In this document: positions 35,425-47,038 of the stretch, piece after piece
Layout: each line of letters opens with the position of its first letter
Numbering within the stretch: position 1 is the first letter of the stretch
NCBI RefSeq assembly: GCF_040712315.1
Contig: NC_134013.1
Location: 17,209,001-17,273,000, forward strand
DNA length: 64,000 nt
Source of the DNA: Castanea sativa
Lineage: Eukaryota > Streptophyta > Magnoliopsida > Fagales > Fagaceae
Reading direction: 5' to 3'
The notes under the pieces: generated by a model
Told to the model about the DNA's origin: nothing
Seen by the model: the letters and a program-made list of their open reading frames with translations, nothing else
The model's database searches: none
Made by a program: the position numbers and the translations under genes

Positions 35425-35426
<2 letters not shown>
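34841..35426 (+). promoter_or_regulatory. Intergenic (promoter/terminator) region of the pararetroviral segment
   Basis: No frame. CCTATTTAAGGAAG at 35167-35180 is a TATA-like site in a context resembling the single strong promoter of caulimovirids. Before it are several ACTGTT/AACAGT motifs in both orientations. TTTGTAATATTTT near the right end is a possible polyadenylation region. The stretch ends directly at the long TA repeat. No convincing Met-tRNA primer-binding site was found. Confidence 0.45.

Positions 35427-35477
<51 letters not shown>
35427..35477. repeat. (TA)n microsatellite, right flank of the pararetroviral segment
   Basis: About 25 uninterrupted TA units. Insertion next to or within TA repeats is a known habit of endogenous plant pararetroviruses. 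Confidence 0.95.
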
Positions 35478-35481
<4 letters not shown>

Positions 35482-35798
35482 GACTAAATAATAGAGAAAT
35501 ACAAGAGAAAAATGGTTACATTCAAAAGTATAATTTCAATTATTACAAGCTTTTTTATCTTGTAAAAAATAGCTAAAGAGAGTTTGCTGGTTCATGTACG
35601 AAAATAATTTTAAAAAAAAAATACATGAAAAACCATAAAATATTTTTTTTTAATAAAGTAAATGAGAAGAAAATAACATAAGAAGAGTTCATACCTCTAC
35701 TCAACTTTTTTTTAAAAAATTATTGGGTTTTGCTTTGCTTTGCTTTGCTTTTATAGTGTTCATAATTAACCTCACAAATTTAGAGATAAATTATTAAT
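35478..35798. other. AT-rich intergenic sequence
   Basis: Nothing recognisable apart from a short TTTGC pentamer repeat at about 35730-35751. Confidence 0.5.
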
Positions 35799-36721
35799 GT
35801 TTGAGTTTGAGTTTAAGTTTAAGTTGGAATTATTAGAGAGATAGAGATTTACTCGTTGTTAAGTTTGGATTAATCAAAAATAATTTTGTTTCCTTGTTAA
35901 GAGATAGAGATAGCATCACTTACTACTGATGATCCTATCTATAAGACAAAAGTGCAAGAAAATCACCAAACCTACCCATCAGGGCGATAACACACTGTAG
36001 TGACAATTTCTATTACATCAGTCTAGTCAACAACTTGACAACCATGAATAGCCCAAATACGAACTTTTCCATCTATTGAATCACTTATGAAGTAATTATC
36101 ATCAACAGGGTTAAACTGAATGCAAATCACTGCATCACAGCATAATGTAAAAATCAGCAACAATAACTCTAGCATAATAAAACAATAACATCAGGATATT
36201 GCCCCTACATTTATCCAACCCTGGCTGGTTCCTTAACTAACAAAATAGATTTTAGGTTGAAACAATGAAACATCAATGAGCTCACCATAATTACTATGTG
36301 TAAACACTAATCAATGATTACATCCCACTAGCCATGAACCGTATGGTCGATTGATGATGGAGCAGATATTGCATCAAAATAAACATCACATTCATGAAAA
36401 TCAATAACATTTATACTTAATCCATAAAATTAAATTGGCACTCAAATAATTCACTTACATTATTCCTAGACCATGAGAGATCCAATATATCACCACTGTG
36501 CCTGCAGAACTCATTTTGTCTTTTTAATGTTTATCATCGTTTAAGTTTAAGTTGTACTTATTAAAGAGATAGAGTTTCATCCATTGTTAAATTTGGGCTA
36601 AACAAAAATACTTTTTTTTTAAAAAAATGATAATTAATAACGATGAGTTTGAGTTTAAGTTGGACTTATTAAAGAGATAGAGTTTTACTTCTTGTGAAGT
36701 TTGGATTAAATAAAAATAATT
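35799..36721 (+). repeat. Three direct repeats of about 75-90 bp around a gene fragment
   Basis: Copies at 35799-35889, 36539-36611 and 36645-36721 share AGTTTAAGTT, ATTA(A)AGAGATAGAG, TTGTTAA(G)TTTGG and TAAACAAAAATA-like blocks in the same order and orientation. The WD40 gene fragment lies between the first and second copies. Their origin is unknown. Confidence 0.75.
35976..36510 (-). pseudogene. Decayed WD40-repeat gene fragment (WDR44-like), three exons with introns
   Basis: Minus strand. The exon at about 36510-36459 reads HSGDILDLSWSRNN before a GTAAGT donor. A piece at about 36360-36290 reads WLVGCNH and VFTHSNY with a stop. After an acceptor, 36129-35976 reads [14 protein letters not shown] and [16 protein letters not shown], then a stop, then VCYRPDG. 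This is the order of a plant WD40 protein of the WDR44-like group ([36 protein letters not shown]). Nonsense changes and the missing rest of the gene show it is a fragment. Retained introns mean it was copied at DNA level, not from mRNA. Confidence 0.75.
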
Positions 36722-36806
36722 TAATTTAAATAAAATGATAATTTTATTTAAATATTGTGTTGACATGGAAAATTGTGAAAGTTTCAGAGGTATTGATTAT
36801 ATATAT

Positions 36807-37552
36807 TGTAAGTGCACAATTGCACCTGGACCCAAGAACAGTTATGGGCTCAGGCCCAATGAGCCTTAAACAATACGAATTTGTAGAGTGTGGGCTTTAA
36901 ATCTAGGTTAGAAGTGTGTGGGGATTAACTGACAAACTAAAGATTGCCAGTACCTGGAAACAACAAGGAATAATGTAAGTAGGCCTCCTCGGATGTAAGC
37001 TGAGAGCTGTTCTTATATTATATCTCTCTCTTTGTCTTTTTTCTTTTTAGGTTACAAAAAGTTCCCTCCCCTTTCTGTTCTCTGTCCCTTCTTAAATACT
37101 CCTCTTTTTAATACTTTATACACGTGTTGCCCCAACTCCTCCCTTAGCCTAGATATTTCTTTTCTTAGTGCCTTTGAACAGTAACTAGAAGTTTCCCTTC
37201 CACTGTTCAAGTGTCACTTCCCCATTAATGCGGCCAGGATGGTAGGTGCAGGGTCTTTAATGTGGAGGTAGCAGCCTTTACCTTTGACATTTTTCCCACA
37301 TCCGTGCTTCTAGGACATTCAAGGGTTCACCTCCTTTAACCATTGGTCTTGACCGTGTCATTCCCTAACCTTTACCATGAAGTCCCGGGTTCTCTGGTGT
37401 CAGTACGAGGGGAAAAGCATCCTCGGCTGGATCTTCGGATCCTCGGCTTATGGGCCGACCCGTAATACTAACAGGCCCTAAACCCAAGAGCAGGTCGGCC
37501 TTCCTTAGCATGACCCATCGGCCCATATTCTCATCAAGGTATCCTTACTCCC

Positions 37553-37556
<4 letters not shown>
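36807..37556 (+). mobile_element. Solo LTR with 5-bp target duplication
   Basis: TGTAAGTGCACAATTGCACC... to ...TTACTCCCCACA, flanked by TATAT at 36802-36806 and 37557-37561 (the right flank is a TA repeat, so this match alone is weak). It is identified by its close inverted partner at 48382-49134. It contains GGCCCAATGAGCCTTAAACA, CCTCGGATGTAAGCTGAGAG and ACTGTTCAAGTGTCACTTCC. 750 bp, no internal region, so probably the product of LTR-LTR recombination. Confidence 0.88.

Positions 37557-37609
<53 letters not shown>
37557..37609. repeat. (TA)n microsatellite
   Basis: About 26 TA units immediately after the solo LTR. Confidence 0.95.
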
Positions 37610-37613
<4 letters not shown>

Positions 37614-39878
37614 TAGAGATAAGATGATAGTCAGGAGAGGGAAGGGGAGGGAGAGTTTTTTTTTAGATTTTTTATGGGAGGGAGAGTTCTAACTAATATA
37701 TGTCATTACCACTATATTACCACTTCAACCCCACTTTTATGCTCGTTGTGATATATGTTGGTTTGGTTCAATTTTTTAGTTTTTCAGTTCATTTTATTTT
37801 ATTTTATTTTAAAGACCTGTTTAGTCTACTCACTATACATATAAAATAGAGATGTAACCCTCTTCTTTTACCAAAGTCCTCCAACCCATTTGGTGTAGGT
37901 GGACATGTGACAAGAAACTTTTTATAATTGTATCAATTGACACTTTATCTATTTTTAATATGGTTAAAACTTATATATAATACCTTAGATATATTACGTT
38001 AGACTTCTCAATTATATCCAAACACATGACTATGTTGACTAATAAAGTATAAATAATATTATCTTTTTCAAAGACAAGTAAATTTAATACAACTATGTTT
38101 ATGTGATTAAATTTTATTGAAAAAACTAATGTATCGCACCCAAGTATCTATGCCTAAATTTATCCATTTTACTAAAATCATAACAAAATTTATTAGAGAG
38201 AACCAAAAAATATAGGAAAAAAAAAACAAAATACAAGACAACCCACAATATTTGAAATATAGAGGGTTTGTAAGTGTAATTTAATATTAAACAATGTCTT
38301 TAAAAAGCTAAGAGTTTTGTAGTTAAATTAATATTTTCCTATATATAAAGTGCTTGAAGGTTTAGGATAAAGAAGATTCGAGCTGCAAAGTTGGCAACAT
38401 GTTGTAATTATCTTAAAAAAAAAAAAAACATCTCTTGGTGCATTCAATAAATATGTTTAGTCTTCAAGTACTCATTCCTAATGTTTTAGCTATGGAATTA
38501 TCCTTGCATCCATATATGATATTAAGATTTTTTTTTTTTCTTCTTTTGGGATAAAAGTAGAAAGATACACACATACTGACATAATTGAGACAATATTATA
38601 CATACGAAGTTCGATTTGGATTTGTCAAAGTAAGACACCAAACCAACCCTATAATGTGACCTTGGAGGGGTTAGGATAAACGAATAGCCCCAAAAGCTTA
38701 TTATTATCGATAACGAGTGAGCCTTCATTGTCACACACACTTTTTGTCCACAATTGACAATCCACATCATGAACGCAAAAGCAGCCAGGCTTCAATTGGT
38801 GGGGGTTTTTTTCATTTAAGGGTAATACAAGCAAACCTTAAATTATTGCTTAGTTCCACGTGGCCTGCAGTAGTTGGTGGACCAAATAGAGAGTTTTGTT
38901 GCTCTACGAGGATCATACCCATAATCTAGGAAACATTACTACCGGTTTAAGAAAAAGATTTATTAAGAAATGTTAATGAATGTCTTAAGACACTAGTTTA
39001 AAAATTACTTTTAAGAATTTTTTATGAAAAAATGATAAATTAATTAATTTTGTTTCACAGTATTTTATATTTTTCTTAAAGTAATGTTAAAACTTTTTTA
39101 ATAAAGTTTATTAATAATTATCTTAAAGATACCCATTATTGTTATCTTACTTTCATGAGATTAAATTTTGTAAGGATATAATGTAAAACTCATGTTTTAC
39201 TCCTTCAATGCTAATGTGTTACATCATCTTATCATATATTTAAGAATAAGTATAACTACACTCAATTAATTCGAATACTCATATATAAATCAACCAAATT
39301 GGGAGTTTATTGAGATATTATTAAAAGTAATAATAATATGAGTTTTACATTCTATCTTTACTGAATTCGTACTCTATTTCACATATTAAATATGGACAAA
39401 GTTTAGCTATAAAATTGATGATAGCACAAGACTACAACATTACTTAGTATTTTGTATTGGAGATGAATTTTGACAAATCCACCATTAAATTACATTTTCT
39501 TTTTATATATTTTATATTTTGCAAAATTTCTAGAAAATTTAAAATCAATAATTATGTTATCAATAAATTGTTAAAATTGCAAGTTTTTATAGTTTAAAAT
39601 TATGCATAAAAAATAATCTTATAAATCATATAGTAAATAATATCTGATTGGTACAAAATTTAACATGTATATTAAGAACGTAAAGAACATATGATCTAAC
39701 GGTTAGATTTTTAAAATATGTAGTAATATTAATTATATTGAGTAAAGTTGTAGTTTTAAGCTTTAATCAATTTTGTATTTAAATTTTGTCCATGAATTAT
39801 TATTTTATATATATATATATATGATAAAAAATTTCTCAAAAGAATTATTAAAAAAAGAAAAGAAAAAAAAGAATCAAC
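37610..39878. other. AT-rich intergenic sequence, no gene recognised
   Basis: Many homopolymer runs. Short frames at 38522-38929 on both strands have no known domain. No transposon ends could be paired with confidence. Confidence 0.45.
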
Positions 39879-39881
39879 TAA

Positions 39882-40550
39882 GAGCATCCACAGCAGTAGA
39901 GCTAAAATTTTAGCAATTTAGCTCTACAAAAAGTTACTTTATCTATTTTACCTATACATTTTACAAAACATGCTGCAGCAGTGAATCTATTTTAGCTTTC
40001 AACACAATAAAATAATATAAACATCACAATAAAATAATATTTCTATTACAATAAAATAATACACACACAAAACAAAAAAACACCACAAGTCGGCGAAGAT
40101 CGGCGAAGAACAGGTCGGCGAAGATCGGCGAAGAACAGGTCGGCGAAGACCAGCGACGAACAGGCGAAGAACAGGTCGGCGAGGACCGGCGAAGAACAAG
40201 TCGGCGAAGAACAGGCCGGCAAAGCAGAGAGTAGATGAGGGAGAGAAAAAAAAAAAAAGAGAGAGAGAGAGAGACAGAAGGAAAAACGAAGAAGGAAGAG
40301 AAGCCGAAGAGAGTGAGAAAAAGAAAGAAAGAGAAAATATTTTTTAAATGAGAGAGAGAGAAATTTAATAAAATAATTTTTTTTTTTACCTATGAGCTAC
40401 AGTGCACATCTATCTTTAGATGTGCACCGTAGCTGGAAGCAAATTTTTTTTTGCTATAGCTCTACTGCTGGAGCATCAATTTTAGTGGTTAGAAGCTAAA
40501 ATATAGCAATATAGCAATATAGTAATATATCACCACTGCTATGAGTGCTC
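39882..40550. mobile_element. PIF/Harbinger-like MITE with TAA target duplication and internal minisatellite
   Basis: The ends are GAGCATCCACAGCAGT and the reverse complement of ACTGCTATGAGTGCTC. Flanks are TAA at 39879-39881 and 40551-40553. A 3-bp TAA duplication and GAGCATCCACA-type ends are usual for this common plant MITE group. Subterminal GCTAAAATTTTAGC-like and AGCAATATAGCAATATAG motifs are present. The interior at about 40088-40215 is a minisatellite of GTCGGCGAAGA(A/T)C(A/G)G units. Confidence 0.85.
40088..40215. repeat. GC-rich minisatellite (GTCGGCGAAGAACAG-like units)
   Basis: Eight or so imperfect units built from GGTCGGCGAAGA, GATCGGCGAAGAACA and similar. It lies within the MITE above and creates chance repetitive frames (for example minus 39999-40199). 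Confidence 0.85.
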
Positions 40551-40553
40551 TAA

Positions 40554-41214
40554 GTGAAGATTAAACAAACACAGTTAAAAAAAAAAAAAAATGAAAGTAG
40601 TACAATAATAATAATTTAATATAATATAATATAATATTTGGAATAAAAACGGTTAAATGAAAGAGAAATAGAAGAGAGACAAAGGTGAAAACGACATATG
40701 AGAAGTGAGAGTGACGTTAACGACGTTGGAGGCCGTCAAACTGTGTCGTGGTCAGGCTTTTTGGGGCGTTGAAAGAGGGCCCCCCATAAAATCATAAGAG
40801 TTTTGTCAGGCTCATAGGCTCTGAGCTAAGCTCTGTGTGTGAGTGAGAGAGAGAAGACGAGGCAAATGACCTTCCCGAGGGAGAAAAAATAGAAATGAAT
40901 TAAATAAAAGCAGAAAGAAAGAAAGAAAGAAAGAATAGGGGGTAACTTTTTCTTTCTTTTTGACGGGGAAGTTTATCAGAGAGTACAAAAGAAAACAAAG
41001 GGTTTTTGCGTGGACCCTACTTCTCCTCCTCTCATCTTTTGGTTTCTTTTTGCAGACCTTTCTTTTTTGCTCTTTTTTTTAACCTTTTTTTTTTACCCGT
41101 TTTTACTCTCTGATAACTAACGAAATCGCCGATTTCCTTTTTTTCCCCTTTCCATATTTTATCAAAAATTTTAACTGCCTTTAAAATAGCATATATTTTT
41201 TTGAAAAATAACAT
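40554..41214. other. Intergenic; purine- and pyrimidine-rich stretches
   Basis: A GC-richer block at about 40690-40870 (GACGTTAACGACGTTGGAGG, GGGGCGTTGAAAGAGGGCCC) followed by GAGAGAGAGA and GAAA repeats has the look of a promoter and 5' leader, but the first ATGs give only very short frames. It may be the remnant 5' end of a gene; nothing more can be supported. Confidence 0.35.
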
Positions 41215-41369
41215 GTCCATAACATTTTTACAATAAATTTTAAGTGACAGATTGTTATTGGTTGTTATTATTGGGATAAAAAGTAATCTTAGTGTTAAGT
41301 TCAAATTTGAACCTATAACAATTAACCACTTATAATTTGTTGTAAAAATATTGTGAAAATATTGTGAAC
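41215..41369. mobile_element. Second copy of the 67-222 MITE
   Basis: Same order and orientation: GTCCATAACATTTTTACAAT, TTGTTATTGGTTGTTATTAT, AGTAATCTTAGTGTTAAGTT, TTGAACCTATAACAATTAAC and a right arm ending GAACATAGCACCTCT. The arms are less perfect than in copy 1, so this copy looks older. Confidence 0.75.
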
Positions 41370-41578
41370 ATAGCACCTCTTTTTTTTTTTTTGTCCAAAT
41401 CGTTCACGTGCTTAGAATACGAGTGAATGCAAAAGAAAATAATGAATTGATATGAAAGTAATAAGTAAATAATCATAATTTGCCAATTAAAATAGTTATG
41501 GTTAAAATTTGTGACTCTTTATGCCATCCTAAAATTTATCATATTTTATTTTGGTTGATGATATGAGTATCTCTATAG

Positions 41579-41787
41579 GTGAAAATATCATCTTGGTCTT
41601 TACATTTTAGAGTTGTTATCAATTTGATTCCTTATTTAGGTTGGAATCAATTTGATTTCTGTCATTTTTGATTTGCAATCAATTTCTATTGGTGAATTAA
41701 TGATAGAAATTAAATTAAATGCAATCAAAATGTATTGACTAAATTAGTAGTGACTTCAAAATGTAGAAATGAAAATGATATTTTTGC
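41579..41787. mobile_element. MITE with about 30-bp imperfect TIR
   Basis: The left end GTGAAAATATCATCTTGGTC.. and the right end in reverse, GCAAAAATATCATTTTCATT.., match at about 23 of 30 positions and both run into ACATTTT. 209 bp, no coding sequence; the target duplication is not clear. Confidence 0.65.
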
Positions 41788-42064
41788 TTTAGTGTTTTTA
41801 GTTTGATTTGTTTGTTATCATGAAAAATGATTTCTAAGATATACTTTTTTTGTGTGGAGAAATTTCATTTTAAACTCTATAGTTTAGAGGTTATCCAAAT
41901 TAAATCCTATAGTTTGAATAATATATTAAACCCTAAAGTTTAAATATATATCTAATTAAACTTTGGAGTCAAAAGTTGTGTAACATTCTTTACTCGGACG
42001 TTAACTATCAAAATAATGAAAAAAGAGAGAGAAAAGAATAGCACATGTTTGTTGAAACTATGAA

Positions 42065-42099
<35 letters not shown>

Positions 42100-43406
42100 G
42101 TTTAGTTAATAGTTACTTAAAGTGAAGACTCTCTGTCTTATGTTAGTTAGTTAATAGTTACTTAAAGTGAAGCCTTTCTCTCTTATGTTAGTTGCAACCG
42201 TGAAAGATGAGCAGAAAAAAAAAAAGATTGTTGTTTGATAAAGGATGACAATAAGGTGGGATGAGAACAATGATAGGGGATGGGGTCAAATCAAAAGCAC
42301 CCCCTCCCTTCTTCAAGGTTTTAATTATTTTGTTATTCTTAATAAATTTGTTTGGACATTAACAAGATAGTGATTAAAAGCAATAATAACAAGAGGATTA
42401 GTTGTGAGAGTGCTAATAGAGAGATAAAGCAAGTGTTTTAGTTACATGTATATAACCATCTTTCAATCAAAATGGTTCTTCCATGCCAAATTTTCTAAAT
42501 AAACAATACCAAATTCTAACAATTTTAAAGGACCTATTATATATAGTTCAATCTTCTACATATCGTACTATAAATAGCTTAGCGTACCAAAATGCAGGTG
42601 CAACTAGTTCTTTTTTTTTTTTTTTGATGAGAGGTGCAAGTAGTTCAACATGCCAAAGTACAAGTTGTTCATATCCGACAAGGTCTTCAACATGCCAAAA
42701 ATTCCAAATAGTCACGCCCAAGTTCTAACAAAAGCACTTATTTACACAGTCAAAATAGTTCAAGGTCTTCTTATCCTACAAATTGTTTAACGTGTCAAAA
42801 TATATCAGCCTGGCTCAAACCAAATTGACTTTCACATTGATCTTGAAAAGAAAAAAAAAATTTGTTTAATTTGTAACCTTAGTGCAAACAAGGTTTCATA
42901 TGAAACAAATTCATGCTCCCTTGGAAAACTTTCTTATGCCCGTGTCCCTACCCAAAACCAAAGTAATCTCATTAAACATCTCAATTTTCTTGTTCAAAAT
43001 ATTGTTCATAGTTGGGGTATTCTTAGGTTGTTTAACAATAAGCTAATCCAAAATCAAATCAAAATCAAACTATTCAAAGCACTTGAGGATGCAATTGCAG
43101 GATTTGTTATGGGTAATTGCAAATTGTCACTGCGCCGGATGGGAGGAATTTCCCCATTTTTTCACATGTTTGGTGCCAAGTTGTAATGCATTCAAAGTGA
43201 ATTTATCAAATTTCTAGTTAAACTCTTGCTAGAAGTCTTTTCTTTTATTAAAAATTTTAAATTTTTTAACTATCTAGCTTTTTAAAGAGACTAATCTAGA
43301 AGATCCGTGTTTTTTTTCTTAGTTCCATTTAAAATTATCTCTTTACTTTATTTAGTGCTCAAATATGGTATTGAGCTACTAGACCTCTTAAAATACTTTA
43401 AGAGCC

Positions 43407-43461
<55 letters not shown>

Positions 43462-44139
43462 TTTAGATTTAAACAAGTTTTATGAAGTAATTTGTTTGCT
43501 TCCTAAATGCTCACCTAAAGCTAAACTTTTGAGATTTGTATTTAAAGCAAACTGTTTGCCATTTAAATAGAAAATAACAATTTTGCATGACCACACACAC
43601 CTCAAGGAATAGTCAAGTTTTTTAAAACTTTTGAGCACTCATATTAGCAAAACAATTTGTAAAAATGCTAAAATACATTGTTGATCCCTAAACTTGAGCC
43701 CATGAGCGATTTTAATCTCTTAAGTTTAAAGCGATCACTTGACTTATGAGAGAGTGGCCTACAAGTGAATGCGGAGTGTTGGATTATAAAGAATAAATTA
43801 ACCATCTTAAACTTTTAAAAGAATCGGTAATTTGACAAGTTTAATATGTTTTCTCAGCCACGCACAAAAAAAAACAACATTTCCATCTTATACACAGAGG
43901 CCGCTAACTCAATCAGTATGGCTATCCTCCCCATGGACAATCCACGAAGACCAGCTTCTATCCATAATTTTAACATATTAGGTTAATTTTATTCTTAATC
44001 CTGAAAAAAAATTTAACTTCCAATTGCACTCCCTTTAGCGCTATTCTGTGAAAAAAATAGAAATTCTCTTTGACCTACAAGCTTGGGAGTCCACGAACCT
44101 TGACTCCACACAAATCTATCCCCCACTTTGGTCCTCCTC
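41788..44139. other. Intergenic, no gene recognised
   Basis: A CT microsatellite at about 42068-42098 and a (CATA)n(TA)n tract at about 43411-43459. A direct repeat of about 60 bp near 42104 and 42144 (TTAGTTAATAGTTACTTAAAG). Short frames have no known domains. Confidence 0.45.
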
Positions 44140-45385
44140 TAACCCCCATTTCACTTGGCTGGCATAAGATCAATTATGATTCTGCCGTACGCCTGAAAAT
44201 GTCTGCCTTGATGTTGTCAGTTGAAGCCATTTGGGTATAAATAATAATCACACTCATACATGCTTGGATTGGGATTGATGTTCATGGTGATCTTCTTTGG
44301 GGCTGAGCTAAAGTAGGCCTTCTTACTATTACCCTTGCTTTTATCGCTAAATTAGACCACACTATTTTTGAAAGGAGATTTTCATAATGTCATTTATCCT
44401 ATTTTGAACTCTGTCACTTTTCCATACTGGTCTATATTGGCGACATCTAGGGGCATGCATGGGTTGGATTAGATGGATTGAGGAAAAAAAAATTTTAATC
44501 AATTCAACATTGGTAGGTTGGAAAATTTCCAAACCACCGCTAACCCACCAATTACAAAAAAAATGAAAAGTTGGTTGAAGATTTAGGCAGTTTTAACTAA
44601 GCAGATTGGGTGAATTATGAGGTATAGTTTAGTTATGTGTTGTAAACTAAATTTTCAATTTTATGTTATCATTTATGAATAAATTTAAAAAGTATTTCCT
44701 CTAAATCCTACTTGCAACAAAAATATAAGCCATTAAGGAAATCCTAAGAAATGTCAACTTTCTCATGGATCAAAATACATATTTTATGGTACGAGTATTT
44801 TTTTAATTTTTGTCTCCAAAAGATAAAAAATACTTTTAAACATTTACAAGTCATAAAGTATGTTTATGAATATGTTGTAAAAGTATCACATTTTTCATAA
44901 TAACATTTGCAAATCATAGAGTTAATTAAAAAAAATATTTTGATATGAAATATAGACTAACCGGAGATGTATATATATATATATATAGGCGAGTTACGTC
45001 AGGTCTTGGTGGTTTAAAAAAACTCAATCTATCATTCAATCCGACTAGTTACTTTAATAGTTGAACACATCCAACCTGCTTAAAAATAAATATCATATCT
45101 ATGCAGGACAGGGTAGCGAGTAAATTAACCGGATTGTTGCACATGACTCGTAAAGACTAATGACATCAATGCAGCTGCAAAATCTTCTTTCTATTCTCCT
45201 TTACCATGTGATTCGATCTGCAAATGTTTTAGGCAATTCCTTAGGTGCTTGGGCTCCCTTTTGTACTTGTCTTGTTGTTATTCCCGACTCCACTCTTCTT
45301 ATCCTTGTTTTAAAGGCAGAGAATACTGATAGGATAGGCCTTGGGTCCTTTTCTTAATTTCAATACATATTATTCAGCAAAAATA
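44140..45385 (+). pseudogene. LINE RNase H remnant split by a DNA element
   Basis: The left part (about 44140-44441) holds degenerate pieces such as HKINYDSAV and DVHGDLLWG. The right part (45162-45360) encodes LLYHVIRSANVLGNSLGAWA, corresponding to the end of the RNase H domain in plant L1 elements (HV.RSAN..A.SLA.WA). A 3' tail ACATATTATTCAGCAAAAAT follows. The two parts are separated by the 44448-45161 element. Many stops are present. Confidence 0.55.
44448..45161. mobile_element. GCATGGGTTGG-type DNA element inserted in the LINE remnant
   Basis: Left end AGGGGCATGCATGGGTTGGA; the right part holds CATCCAACCTGC and GGATTGTTGCACATG. It is flanked by GACATC at 44442-44447 and 45162-45167. 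A hAT-type 8-bp duplication would require two mismatches. Similar in style to 20930-21432. A (TA)n run lies inside. Limits are moderately certain. Confidence 0.55.
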
Positions 45386-46618
45386 TTGTATTCATCAATG
45401 CTGATTGCTGGATGGGTCTACTAAGTTTATAGGTTATAATGATATTGAAACTATATGAATGCTTTTTTTTTACTTTTTTTTTGGCCAAGAAAACAGGTCG
45501 ATATTAAAAGTAGTACTTTTTTTTTTTTAACTTTTTGCCAAGAATATTCCTTGATTCATTGGAATTCGGTTGGAGGCCAAGTGGCCAACTCAACAACTTT
45601 GATGAGCAAAGCAACTAACGTCTAAGGGGAGTTCTTCCTATGTGGCTATGTGGCAAAAAGATTTGTGTTGTTATATGTGCATAAAATTTCAGTACATAAA
45701 TCTCATAAAATGATACTAACTATAAAAAATTTAAATAATAATTTATTATCTTGTCAAATTTACATCTATCATATTTATTATCGTATCAATTTGTAATTTT
45801 TTTTCGTAAAATTCATAATATATTTAGTATTTTCACTTTATTTGCTTGGTAAAAACCAAAAATCCTTATATTTTAAAAAAAAAAAAACAAAAACTATGTT
45901 TATGAAGATCACCATGACTACAAAAAAGACCAACAACCAGGAGTCCATTTAGTACAATTTATTTTTTAAGTTTATTTTTAAAATGAGTTTTTGAAAAAGT
46001 TGTGCCTAATAAAAAGTGAAATTTAAAAAAGTTTGATGCTGAAAAAATGTAGTTTCAAACTGGACGAAATTACTCAATACATTTCTTATTCACTGTCCAA
46101 ATGACCATTTTGCACCCTATATGCAATTTTTTTTCCTTCTATTCTTATGATATGATAAGACTTGAAGTTTTTGATAACTATTTCTTTATAGTCTGTTTGG
46201 ATTAAGGGGAAGAGAGGGGGAATAAGATGAAATAGAGTAAAGTTGGCTAGATACTAGGCTGCCTAATTTCTGGCCAACTCTATTCTACTTCCCCTCCTTC
46301 CCTTTCAATCCAAACAAACCATTAAAATTGAGCTAGTTGGATGATAATTTTTTAATGAAGTTTGTAATGTGTTTTTGTATTTGAGCCACGTTCTTTCTTT
46401 TGTGTCCAAAAATTAAAAAGTTGAGCTAGTTGGAAACTTAAAACTTGGAATCCATTACACTTCTTTTTTGGTGACATCCTACACAAATTTATCATTATGC
46501 ACTTGAATATTACTTACAAAATACAAGTATAAAATGTATGTTCAAAATTTCAATCATAATAAAACAAAACAACAATAGTAAAACAAAAGATAACTATTCT
46601 AACACACAATTTCACCAT
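45386..46618. other. Intergenic, no gene recognised
   Basis: AT-rich. TTTGGATTAAGGGGAAGAGA near 46197 and TTCCCTTTCAATCCAAACAA near 46300 form inverted pieces about 110 bp apart that may mark a small MITE. Nothing else supported. Confidence 0.4.
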
Positions 46619-47038
46619 TTATTTATATAAAAATTGTTAGTGGTTGACAAAAAGTGACGGGTCCACCGTCCACAATTATATAATTAAGTAAATTATAAAA
46701 TGAATCCGGTAAATGGATGTTTTTAAAGTATTTGTTAATAAACTAATTTTGAAATTTTTTATACTACTTTTATAGACAATATTAAAAACTAACAAAAAAT
46801 CAAAAAGTTTTTTAAATATTTTTTTTTAATAAAAATGTGTTTGGTATTGGCTAAAAAAGAAGTTTTTAAAAAAAAATTTATTATACAGCTTATTTTTGCT
46901 ACTATTCATAGATCCAATTGCACATTTTGATATTATTCATGAGTCTCATTGTGCTATTTCAGCTAATTTTTAGTTTTAGCTACAATACTTTCAGCAAAAA
47001 AATTTCAATTTCAATTAAATAATTTCACCATTTACTTA

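Noticed and set aside
30725..35477. Complete LTR retrotransposon with the 30725 LTR as its 5' LTR
   Set aside because: No primer-binding site follows the LTR, no matching 3' LTR exists after 34840, and the adjoining segment has pararetroviral features and TA-repeat borders.
40088..40215. CRISPR-like array
   Set aside because: The units are contiguous, imperfect and lack unique spacers; it is a minisatellite within a MITE in a plant genome.
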